A program made the position numbers and the translations under genes. Source: Echinococcus granulosus (Eukaryota; Platyhelminthes; Cestoda; Cyclophyllidea; Taeniidae). From it: a DNA stretch of 64,000 nucleotides. Location of the stretch: positions 162,550-226,549 of the forward strand of contig NW_020170501.1 in NCBI RefSeq assembly GCF_000524195.1, read 5' to 3'. Positions 11,146 to 22,740 of the stretch are shown here, piece after piece. The notes below the pieces were generated by a model that did not search any database, was not told the origin of the DNA, and saw only the letters and a program-made list of their open reading frames with translations. Position 1 is the stretch's first letter, and the number at the start of each line of letters is the position of its first letter.

Positions 11146-11836
11146 CGTCCTCGTGGTTTTTTCTCCCCTCCCCGGAAGTCCATTTTGGCTGTCCTTCCAT
11201 CCCAGCTAATCCCTTTGCATTCTCTGCTGCCATCATTTGGTGATACAGCATCAAAGGCAATATTTACTCTCTTTGTTTGAATTCTCGAGCACGGAAAAGT
11301 GGCGGCCACTTCAGATTGGCCTGTCCGCTGTCACTCACTCTTTCCTCCCCCCTCCCCCTCCTCTGTCGCATTTCCTTTCTTCATTTCTACTTCTAGGGCA
11401 AATGATAAGTGGATTTTAAGAGCAAAATGAGGAGTTCTTTGAACCTCCCCTGCTCCTTCTCCTAGTCCGTTATTACCGCGAAATCGTGGCATATCTGAAA
11501 GAAGCACGATACGAGAGGGAAGGGAAGGAAGTGCCGTAGATGAAATATGAAGGACTGGAAGCACATAAACTCATAAAATGGAGAAGAACATTAAAGAGGG
11601 GAGGAGTGTAAAAATAAAAATAAGCAATTACAATAAAATCCGTGAGAAGAGTGTGCTCACCTCAGGCAAAGCAAAACAGACGGACAACTCTTTGCCCTAT
11701 TTTTAATTGTGGGTAAGAGAGACAAATAAACTCTCTGTCTAATGGGGAGGAGATGGGGGTGGCGCCTTTATTAGGGTAAGTCACCTTCATGTGCGGACAA
11801 GAAAGACTTGATGAAAACACAGTACTCACCAAATGA

Positions 11837-11893
11837 CCAATCAGAGGATTGATTGGCCTGTCACTCAGGTGTCACCTGAGATGAGCTATAAAA
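11837..11893 (+). promoter_or_regulatory. CCAAT/TATA promoter of array copy 6
   Basis: CCAAT at 11837-11841, an inverted ATTGG about 10 bases on, and TATAAAA at 11887-11893. CCAAT-to-TATA spacing is 50 bases, as at copy 3. Confidence 0.65.
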
Positions 11894-11934
11894 TGGTGTT
11901 TTTCACTTTGTTGTGACTAGATCAGTTATTTCCC

Positions 11935-12735
11935 ATGCCATTGAAGAACAACAAGGATCCCAAAAAGAAACCGGATAAAAATGCCAACAAAGGGGGCCAG
12001 AATAACGCGGGTGACAAGAAGCCGAAGAAGAAGGAGCGTGAGACTAAAAACATCCATGTATGCGTGTGCGGTCTGTCCAGAGTTGTAGATTTGTACCTGA
12101 GACAGGTAAGCAAATAATGGGTTGCCTTCAGCCCGACATTTCTCTCTCTATCTCTCCTCGATAGGTAAATAACTTGTCTTGTACTACGGAAAAATATATT
12201 GTGTACATTGATCCCACCCGTGGGAGTGATGAGGATGGTAGAATAAATGCTACAAACGGGGATCTCCTTCTCTGTGTCTACGATGTTCGTGACCCCAGTT
12301 CTGTCACCTATCTGACGGATAGGGTAGCTTCCCGTGTATCGTCTCATCTGCTTACCTGTAGATTATGCCTTATTTGAGAGGTGGAAACTGGAAAATGGGC
12401 ATAGCCGGATTGGGAGTAGAGAACCGAACCGGAGGATCGGGCGAAACCGATGTGTTCACAGCCAGTCGACTGGCTAGACAATATGGAGCTCACGGCACTG
12501 AGTTAGTCTGCTGTGATGGGGTAAGTAACGCCCTCTCCCCTCTTCTGTTAGCCATTTACAAGTGATGCCCTCGTTCTACCTTTTTCATTGCTCCTTGTAG
12601 AACCAAATGGCAGCGGGCACACTTGCGCTTTATGGACAAGTCTGTCCAGAGGAGTTTGAAGAGGAAGAGGATGAGGACGAGAATGACAAAGATAAAGACA
12701 AGGATAAGAACAAGGGCAAGAAGCCTAAACCCTAA
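11935..12735 (+). CDS. array copy 6: divergent lysine-rich Ras-fold-like pseudoGTPase
   Basis: Exons 11935-12105, 12165-12323, 12362-12520 and 12601-12735 (207 residues, phase 0). This is the most divergent copy. The P-loop-like segment is VCGLSRVVDLY, the G3-like piece is PTRGSDEDG, and exon 3 is one codon shorter. The beta4 strand DLLLCVYDV, the AGLGVENR segment, ARQYGAHGTELVCCDG and MAAGTLALYG remain. The tail is acidic (EEEDEDENDKDKD) before GKKPKP, unlike the basic tails of copies 1, 2, 3 and 5. It is the last copy; nothing similar follows. Confidence 0.78.
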
Positions 12736-15700
12736 AAAGGGTCATGATCGCCCAGTATTTTACGTCCATCTTATCGGCCAAAATCGCCTTACTTTCACTC
12801 TGTCAGCCCTTTCCATCACCTCGCCTTTCCTCCCTCGATGTCCAAACATCAATCAGTACTTTTCGGTTTCATCATTTGATTTTGGGGAAACTGTTTTATA
12901 GCATCATTTTATCTTGAGCTTCGATGCAGTAAAGTTGGAATAAAAGGTAAAGATTTCCTAAATTTTTTCATGCTGCTTTCGTCAAAATTGAAAATCAGTA
13001 CGCCATTTATTCGTTGTCGTTGATATTGTTGCTGGTGGGCTTCTCTGTTCAATTGACGGAAGCATTACTCCTCAAATCTGTGAGTGTAGGTAATGCGAAC
13101 ACTCAACACCCAATTCATGATTATCCACAGCCAAAATTAAATTAAACGATGGCTCTGCTAAGGTCTCACTTGGATCCTGCTTCAGTGGATGCAAATATGT
13201 CTTTGGGATGAGGCACGTTCCTGTTGCTCCAATCACCTTTTCCTAATTTAGACGTCTTTTACACCATAATCCATACCAACTCCAAAATCCATTCTCCTCA
13301 TCCGCAAGAAGAACCAGCAACTTTATTGACACCCTGTAGTGATAAAATCATTAAGCATTCTAAATGATTGGCAGAATGAAGGGTATAAAGGAAGAAGGAA
13401 CAAATGCAAAAAAGTAATTACACAAGTACATGACTAAGTCGAGTGCCTCAGGTTGATTACGCAGCCTTTTTGATTGGTTTGGGGGCTTTGTCACCCCATG
13501 ATAATGTTAAGAGAGGCCTATTAAGAATAGCAAAACTTTTTGGGATATTTTGATCAAATTTCATTATTAGAAATTTCTTATAAGTAGAAAAAGAGGAAGA
13601 GAATGCTTTTTTGCCTTGTTTATAGCTCGTCGATGATAGCCTACAACTTTTGTTTCGATAGGTGGTTTCAAAATTTACCATGATTACAACCTTTTTAGAT
13701 AAGTGTTTGATTTCATGAATATAGCAGTAGTAATTGAACGCAGCCGCTTTTAAATCCAAAAACTTAAGAGCTTTTGACGATTTGATGTTAGTTGGATAAC
13801 ACAGCTATATCCAAATGGAGGTAGACTGGATTTCTAAAGGTGAATCCACGAAATGTAAGGCTACTCGTAGGATAATTGCTGCCTACCTCCTCATGTTCTT
13901 TTGATTTTATTTCCACCACCACCCAGCCTTACCATTCGTTAATATTTCCAAATTACTTTAATGTGCTTTTTCCTCCTCTTTTTGTTTTACATTAAGGTGG
14001 GTGATTGAATGATTAGCAAACAAATGAATACCTCATGATTCTCAAGGTTACTTGAATTGCTTTAGGTGACTTACACCTACGAAAGGGAAGATAAATAGTG
14101 AATTGCGTCATAGCAGCACTGGAAGAGGTAAGATAAAGTTACATGAGACTGGTATCACCAAAGTAACCTATCAATTTGATGCGATGGTTGTAAAATCCTA
14201 ACTTAATATAATTTGAACAGGTGGTCCATTTATTTAATTTTGACGCCACTAATGACACAATCATGCACCTTTTGAGAACAGCAGTGGGTGAGGGCAAGGC
14301 TTCACTTTGTGATATTGGTGAGTCCCTAAGGAGTGGCAGCTTACGCTTTTCGTTGCTGATAGGGCGGACTTGCTAGGGAAACAAATGCAAGCACAAATAA
14401 GATAAGAAACAATGGTGCTCCATCGTTGCGAATTTTCGCAAGAGTGTAAAATGTGTGTGCATTGTCTCCAATTTTCTCACATTCTCTTAATGAGCAAGTA
14501 TTTCTTATCCATCCACCCATTCGATGTGAATTAATGCCATATCATGCGATCACGTGGCACAAGAATAATAGACAGGTTTTGGAGTGCCACAAGTACACAA
14601 TTAGGGCTCATGGACTTGGTGCTGTTTTCACCCACCCACCGTCTCTCCGCACCTCCCCTGTACGACACTCCGGCTAAATTTTGACTTCTGCAATCTCAAA
14701 CATCTCTGAATGCTGCACTCTTTTTTCCTTCCTTCTGACTTCTTTCCATAAAAAAACGGTCCATACAGTGAAATTTCATATGCTTTATTCCCAAGTAAAC
14801 GCTGAGTGTAAATTAGATTACGTGGAAATCTGATCTTCTCCAATTTCTACACAAAAGCAACCAAGTGTGGATTCTTCAAAATGCACAATAAAATTTTTAC
14901 GTTTAAATTATGGAGTAAAATTTTCTGCCAAGCATAAACTATTACATCTGCCGGAATTCTTTTGCAAGTCATTCATCCCGAATTTTTGAGCTGCGAATTT
15001 TTGCACGTTTGGACACGCTTTTCAAGCGGTAAGGTGACAGATTTTACCACCCTGGATACCCAAGGTAAAGGCATGCTCAACTTTCGCCCTCAGGACTTTG
15101 ATCACTTGCAATACTCTACTTGACATCTACGCTCAACCAAATTTTTCAACTGAATAGCATGAATAACGAGGTAGAAGGCGAAAAAGTAAGGAAAATTTAT
15201 GGATTTAAGAGCAATTTACATGGATTTTTTTAGGAGTACTAAAAATTTACGTAAAACTTTAGTCAAAATACCCATAAAATCGAGTCACCAGTTGACGAAT
15301 TTCTCCGACACCAGGACGAATTCTATTTTTAGCAACTTGGCCCAACGTGCATTTCTATTTTTATTTTCTATATTTTGTGAAGTAGTCAAGATATCTTTTG
15401 TCTTCCTCTACATCGTTAATCGCCTTCTATTACTCCACTTTCGATGAAAATCAATTCTCTCACACAAAACTCCTGCCAAATTAGTGAATCACATTCGCAC
15501 ACGGGCACACACCACCGCTCTGGCAGTCGACTCAATTGCCTAGTCCCAGAGCAGGTAGGTATTCACTGTTATGCGAGAGTCTCACAAATTCTTGTACTCA
15601 GTTTTAATTAATTGCTCTAGTATTCTGAAGTGTGGTGTTGTTATAAAAAGGATAAGGTGTTTATACTCTTTAGATTTCTGCGTACAGGTAGCATTCCTAT

Positions 15701-18118
15701 TTTTCTCCAGCCTACTAGGAAGGCTATATACTGGATTCATTAATACTCTAATTTCCGAGGCAAGTAATACGAAGTGGCACCAATTCCTTGTCTGTGAAAA
15801 AAAAACGAACGACACTACCTGTGAAAACGTGCATTTCTAGAGGATTTAAGGATCGTAAGAGGATAAACCTTACTTCCAGATGCATTAATAATGTATCTTC
15901 ATTATTTATGATTGGTTGAACAAAATAAAGTGGCAAATTTTTTGAAGAGTAATAACGGTAAAGATATTATAAATCTACTTAGCAGTGTGTATCAGAAAAT
16001 GAAATTTATTGTTTTAGCGTTTCCTGGTCACGGATGTAACTGGTACTGTAAATTAAGACAATTTGAAATTGACCTCAGTGTCGAAGATGTTTAGGTAAAT
16101 AGAAGCTATCTGTCACATATTCTCAATGGAATAGGATTTAAACCCACCATAAGGCGTATGTAATGGTTGATTTTTCCTTTCTTAGTTGTTAAAATAAGCT
16201 TTTTGGGTTTCATAACTAAATCACCAGAAAAAGCGTCAACCACTGCAGAGCTTGCCATTAAAATCTACCTCCCCAATGCCTCTAAAACGACTCATAACTT
16301 CATCACCATTCGATTAAGGTGACATAAATAAAGCTTTTTTTATTCATTTAGACGAGAAGTCATGTCATACCATACTTAATGAAATTAGTCAACTTATGTT
16401 ATGCTCAAAGTGTGCTCATAATTTTTGGATGAATAATTGGGTTACTTACCTATCAGTGCACTCAACCTTTCTATACCAAATTCCACGACTTAGTGGCAAA
16501 ACTATTTCATTGCAGCAATCTCACACTAGTAGCCGACCTGATCTTGCTACAAATACTTAAAACTGCGTTTTTTAACCACGACAGTTCTAAAAACGCAAGA
16601 ATTCCATTATGCCTTTATTTTCTCTCCCTTCTGTGCAACTGATAGTCCTTCCGAGATTATTAATTTATCCATAAGTGCTTGCGCGTACGTGCATGCAAAA
16701 GCCGATTAAGCGAGGCTCTCGGATGACGCAACCCCCCGTATGATGGCACCTTTCGAGCCTCCGCCACCATGACTAAAATCTAACTGCGCGGTATCTATGC
16801 AGCTGAAATACCCACGAGTGTTAGTAGGTTTGTAGGATTACTGGCATGCTGACGCAACAGACTATGAAGTTCTCTCTTTTCGACAAGACGTAGTTCCTAA
16901 ACCAGATGAGTTTCCAGCATGCAAGTCCGTCAATCAACCACAGGGACCGGTGGAAAAGACGAATCTACTATTGACAACTATCTGCTCTAATAGTGCTAAA
17001 GCCTCAAAAAACTGCACTGCACAAGCACACCTTCATGTTTGGACAAATGCACGACTTAAAAAAAGCGAAGATGTTTGCGTGAGCCCTAAGGCGACTTCAC
17101 ATACTGCTTTTAATAAGATGATGCATCCAATTTGGTTTGCAGATGCATCTAAAAAACGAATCGGACAATATGCCAATCTAAGAGAGAAATGGCAAAAGAC
17201 GGATTGATTCCTATGACCCAAAATTGCAGTATTCCAAACCGAAAAAGAATGAAATTTTTTCGAAAATGTTCGGCAAAAATCTAACTTATTAAATCTGGTC
17301 AAGTAATTTTCCGTGGAACGTTCTGAGAATAAATAAAATCTGCAGGGCTTTGGTAAAACGAAATCCAACTATTGTTATAAAGACCCCAACGGATCCTCCA
17401 CGTCAAATAACTTTTGCTGACCCCTAATACAAGTGCCGCGCGCCGCTTAAAACAAAACAATTCTACAATATATGGGAAAAACTCATTTGACGCGTTTCCT
17501 TTGTTATATGAAATGGGTGAGTATCGAGACGTAGTAATTTGGTGGTAATAGTTTAATACTTCCTGTGTGTACAATTACCTTGTTGTTGTAAAACAAATCA
17601 AGATCTGAACAACAATATTGGCGTTGTCTAATATTTATGGGCAAGAAAGGTTTTGCGATTGATTTTTATTATAAGATGAGGTCGATTAAACCCCTCAAGT
17701 GAAATTTATTTAAGCTCATCCACAATAAAAACAAGGGGCATAACATCTGATTTGTTGACAGGTTAGAATTGTTTTAAATCAATGTCCATGTAATCGATTG
17801 TTGAGTTTTGGTCCCGCATTTTTTGCTTATAACTAAGTTATTTATGTTAACGTTTGATTAAGCAAGAAGGTTGGTTTTCGTGAATAACCTATTGTCAGTG
17901 CATGCAGACAAAGTGTGCTTTTAAGAACAATTTTGATGTCCTAATAGCATTATGATCAAAATTACTGTGCGTTTTTCTTTTCCCTGATTTTTATGCTGGA
18001 TCGATGACCTTGACATTGACATCTATTTGCATTTCATTGGTTTGATTTTGAGGCAGTGGGATTTGGTAATCCCTATCCTGCTGCCGCCTGCGCATAGACC
18101 TCGTAGTGCAAGATAAAA
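12736..18118. other. gene-poor region, 5.4 kb
   Basis: No open frame here looks like protein; the longest (13457-13759 minus, 17033-17368 minus, 15571-15840 plus) have no recognisable motif or splice context. Base composition is AT-rich. I see no tRNA, no tandem repeat and no clear transposon ends. The first few hundred bases probably hold the 3' end of array copy 6. Confidence 0.5.
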
Positions 18119-20944
18119 ATGTTGGAGAAGAAAACTATCAAAGCCGTAATTCTCATTGGGGGTCCTGCTAAAGGTACACGATTTCGACCACTTTCTTTGG
18201 AAATGCCGAAACCACTGTTCCCGATTGCCGGGTATCCCATGATTTACCACCACATTGAAGCATTTTCAAAGATACCCAACATGAAGGAGATCATTCTCAT
18301 TGGGTTTTATCAGCCAAATGAAATTCTCTCCCGACTCATAAGTGATGCTGGGAGGGAGTTTGGTATGAACATACGGTAATCACTTTTTTGTAAGAGCGAA
18401 CTGTATATTGTTGCTTTTAGCTACTTGCAGGAGTTCACTTCCCTCGGAACAGCAGGTGGAATATTCCAATTTCGGGATCAAATAAGTGCTAGTGGTCTGG
18501 ATCTTCTCTTTGTCATGAATGCTGATGTTTGTTGTGATGCTCCACTGCAGGAAATGGTAGACTTCCACGCTAGTCTTGGTTCTGTTGATAAATTCGTGGT
18601 CCTCTCAACAGAAGTATGTTTTTTTTTCTTTGTCTCAGTTTCATCCTAATATTGGATAGTCGTTTTGGAGTTTTTTTTGCTTTCCTTTAGGCAACGCGTG
18701 AACAGTCTATGGAGTTTGGGTGCCTTGTAGAAAATCCCGAAACAAATGAGGTGGGCTGAAGTTGGTCCAATGCGGCCCACTCTTTCTGCTTTTTTACACT
18801 TTTTACTTTCGTAGATCACACATTACGTCGAGAAACCAGACACATTTGTTAGCGTCCGCATCAACTGTGGCATCTATCTATTCACTCCGAGCATCTTCAA
18901 ATTTATTCGTGTAGCCTTTCTGGAGCATCAAAACCAAAAGTTGTAAGTTTATCTATTATCTACTGGTTTTCTTGTGGAATTGATCTTGATTTGGGAAAAA
19001 TTTTCCCTAGCGCCAAGCCCGGAGGAACTTGCAAAGAGAGCATTCAGCTGGAGACGGAGATATTTCAACCGCTTGCGGGTAGTGGAACCCTTTACGCCTT
19101 CCACACGGAGAGATTCTGGAGTCAAATCAAGCATCCGGGGTAAGTTTTGGCCTTTTAAACAGCGTTAACGCCGAGAGCTGATAAACTTTGATCTTAGCTG
19201 CTAGATTTTCTTCTCTCCCTTTGGTGTATAATAATCATTTCAAGTTTTCTAGCCGTAGAACTGCTTCCATCGTCTTCCATGGTTTGAATGTTATCCGATA
19301 TGTCCCTGTGTTTACTCCTCTTCCGGAGTGGCAATCTACGTGGGCAAATGTGTGATGGGTAGAGAGCCTCTTGTTAATTGCACATCATATCTGAGACTAC
19401 CGCTTTCCGCGTTGGCATAATTTGTAATGTGGTAGAAACTTGTGATCTTCCCATCCTTTTCTGCCAGACCATTTTGAAACCATAGTAGTTATTTAAAGTT
19501 CCCATATCACCTCCAGGCCTCCCACCTTTATTGTTCACTTTATTATGGGTGATGCCGTTCCGCTGCCTGCAAATGTGCGGTCTTCAGGGTCTCTCGAATC
19601 CGCAAATACCATCCAAGGAAGTGATACCACACTTAGTTTTGAGATACTTTTGTAGCTCTGGAAAGCCTATGAAGCTAGAGTAACTACAACTTTGGGTTCT
19701 GTGATTGCCTGCCCATCTTGGTCACTGAAACCCATCAGGACCTCTATATCAGTGAATTGCTGATATTTAAAATTGAGCACTGGTAAACATCAATTGGTTG
19801 TCTTAGCTAGCTTGCGGTAGTCCACAGGGTCTCGGGTACCTCTTGATGTTACAGAAACCAGCTGAGATTTCCACAGCAACTTCACGCCTTACTTTCTGAC
19901 CATTAGTTTTCTATCCAATTTTGGCAATGCTCTAAAGCCCATGCGGCTGTCTTGGTTTTCCGCGTCGCACTTCGAAATTTCGATCTTTCTGTTATTTCAA
20001 GAGCGGTGATTTACGCGAACCGGCAGATGCTGGCCCTTTATCACCGTACCCATCCCCATCGTCTGGCAGTTCACAGGGTCTCCATTAACAGCAACGGAAA
20101 CACCACCTTTGACACGACAGATGTCACAACAGAGGCCTCGGGGGATGGCGAGACAACAACTACGTCAAGTGCCCGCATCATCGGCGATGTCTATTTGCAT
20201 CCCACAGCACGTGTGCATCCCACTGCAGTCCTCGGTCCCAACGTGAGCGTCGGTGCGGGCGCAGTGATCGGAGCGGGCGTGCGGCTCCGCGATTCAATCG
20301 TTCTGCGTAATGCCGAGATCCATGCACACGCCTGTTGTCTCAACTGTGTGGTGGGCTGGAACGCTGTCATTGGTCAGTGGGCCCGTGTTGAGGGTACTGC
20401 AGCCTTTGGTCCAAACCCCAACACACCCTTTACAAAGCTGGAGGTGGTACCTGTATTCAATGCCAAGGGTCAACTCAATCCCTCAATCACGGTTATTGGT
20501 GAGTGAACTGAGGAGATGAAGATCTTAACGTTGTTTGTGAGGTGGGAAACTAAGATATCAAGTCTTGTTTGCTACGCAATTTCCACTTCGACGACATTTA
20601 GCTTATGCTAATCCCCATTAAGTCGGCAAGGCCTTGTTTTTCTTCAAGGATTCATCCATTTGTAGTTGGGGCCTATATTCTGGAGTAAGTAGACTGTCTC
20701 TTAAAATACGTGACCTCTCCTTAGAATACCACCTGTCAGTTATGCTTTGTTAGAGGTCAAGGCTATCTCCCACGATATTTCATTGCTACACGCATTTATA
20801 TTGGGACAAAATCTGTGCACCCACCCTTTTTTTCCTCACGCAGGTTCAAATGTCGATGTACCACCCGAGGTGATTGTGCTCAACTCGATTGTGCTGCCAC
20901 ACAAGGAGTTGTCACGGAGTGTCAAAAATCAAATTATTCTCTGA
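18119..20944 (+). CDS. GMPPA: mannose-1-phosphate guanylyltransferase alpha subunit
   Basis: Seven exons: 18119-18375, 18421-18613, 18691-18750, 18815-18942, 19011-19139, 20002-20498 and 20844-20944, adding to 454 residues (human about 420). The start [18 protein letters not shown] is the nucleotidyltransferase signature. [21 protein letters not shown]-like MNADVC and [11 protein letters not shown] follow. The C-terminal half has hexapeptide (left-handed beta-helix) repeats, such as [19 protein letters not shown], and the end [14 protein letters not shown] is diagnostic. In animals GMPPA binds GDP-mannose and restrains the catalytic partner GMPPB, so it supplies protein glycosylation in the cytosol. 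About 20 extra residues rich in Thr/Ser, absent in human, lie just before the hexapeptide repeats. Phases agree at every junction. Confidence 0.93.
19140..20001. other. 862-base intron 5 of GMPPA
   Basis: This is the only long intron of the gene. It contains no open frame or clear repeat. The splice donor is GTAAGT and the acceptor is TTTCAAG. Confidence 0.6.
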
Positions 20945-21484
20945 GTGATTTTTAGTTACGCTACTGTCACTGCCGTCTCTATAAAGTCCACGCAACTGAC
21001 TTGATTTATCCCTCTAAACAATCATTTTTTGTTCTATTTAGTAATGGATTTTTGATGTGTGAAAGGTGACTAAAAATGCAATGTTTCGGTGTCCTGGTTG
21101 TTGAATAACACCTGTCGTGGACTGGCTGTCTGCTGAAACCATTGGGAAATGAAGAGGTGAGACGCATGTCGAATTAATTAATTGAAGGCAGTCGGCACGA
21201 TGTTGCTGTACATGCTTGAAGTTGGAGGAATCTGGGAGGAGGAAGTGGAGGGGGGGCTCCCTCTAGCCCTGGGTTTGGTGTCGATTGAAGGCTTCCTCTA
21301 AGTAAGCCGGAGAGTTGAAATCACCGGTCCTAGTGGACGACTGCTTTCTCATCTCTTGCCCTTGGAATTCGGTGCTGAAAGCTTCGAAGAAAAAGATTTA
21401 GAGAAATATTTTTATTAATTACCTTTTGTATGATTATAAGGCGATTGATCTGATTCGTCAATCAGATGTCGGTGCTGTTATTGA

Positions 21485-21665
21485 ATTGGTCGATATTTGG
21501 TGCTGTTTAATTGGTTGGCAGGTTCACTGCTGGTTTATTGGTTAACAGGTGGTATTTGATTGGTTAATAGATCAATTCGAATTTCGGGTGACTACATGCT
21601 CGATAAGGAATGCAAAGGTTGATGGCTGTAATACCGATTCATGCGTTGTCACTCTCTCTATAAAC
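21485..21665 (+). promoter_or_regulatory. orphan inverted-CCAAT cluster with TATA
   Basis: ATTGG pentamers begin near 21485, 21510, 21537 and 21558, and a TATAAAC lies at 21659-21665. The layout resembles a promoter, but no coding sequence starts in the following 3 kb on the plus strand. It could serve an unseen RNA or be a relic. Confidence 0.3.
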
Positions 21666-22299
21666 TAATGTTACAACTCCGGAATTGCGTCTTTTTTACA
21701 GATTCTTCACCCGTAGAGCGCTTACTTCAGGTGCAAAATTAAAGCTGTGGGGTATACACACATTTACGGGACTCCCTTTCTTGCACATATTAAACGAACA
21801 GGACATTTACTGGATTCTTTAGCAATTGATCGACAAACAAAGGGTTGGTTTAAGTGAAGTTTAGAGGCATCATTCTCCATCACGTGGATGTAAGCGACCA
21901 TTGTGCTCTATATGCAATCCATTCGAATGCACTTTCTTGTGTTTTCTGCACGTAATCTGTCAAGAAAATGAGGTATAATGAAAATTCAGGGGCAAGACCT
22001 CTTTGTATTACTTTCTTCAACACAAATGCAGGGCGAGTGAAGCATAAATGGGTGGAATTGGTTTGAATGAATGGTTTAGCCAATCGGTTAGCACAGATGT
22101 GGAGAGGTGGGAGAGAGGGAAGGTGGAACTGATGCATTCGACATGGGCATCGGGTGTATGGACAGTGCGAATGCGAGCTGTTTCATAAGTGAGTCTCAAA
22201 TGGTCAGTTAAGTCAAGAGGGGGGAGGGGGGGAGGGGAAGCGAATGGAAAGACATGCTGATGAGCTTAGGGTGAATGGTTCAATGAAGAACATGCTGAC

Positions 22300-22740
22300 G
22301 GACCATGGGCGTGTGATAAGACCAAGCATGGATGAAAGCTCAATAAGGACTGAATGATTGGACAGTTGGATGGATGGATTAGACATGGATGAACCAGAAT
22401 TGTTAGACAAATGTAGGGACAAATCAATCCTTATTTGACAAACGTGTGCATGCATGCAAGAAACTGAGGTGCTAAGGTAAATAAACTGATGAGAGGGGGC
22501 GTGATTTGGCGATGGATAAAGAGGTAATGGCCATGGCCGGACGAGTGTGTAAAAAAATGAATGCGCTAATCGAAAGAGTTAAATATTAGTAAATAAACAT
22601 GGATACGGGATAGATGAATGGATAAAAGGATGGTTACAGGATGAATGGCTGAGTGGATAGGCGAATGGATTTAGAGATTGGGTGGGTGGGTGATTATATA
22701 GATAGATTGATAAGTGGGCATGGATTCAATGGATCAGGGA
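22300..22740. repeat. degenerate GGAT-type microsatellite region
   Basis: The tetramer ATGG/GGAT and variants (GATGGATGGATT, GAATGGATAAAAGGATGG) recur irregularly through about 440 bases. It is an old, diverged simple repeat with no coding potential. Confidence 0.6.

Noticed and set aside
1441..12735. Array proteins as linker histones or HMG-like proteins because of their lysine content
   Set aside because: The cores have no winged-helix or HMG pattern; the strand and helix order follows a small-GTPase fold instead.
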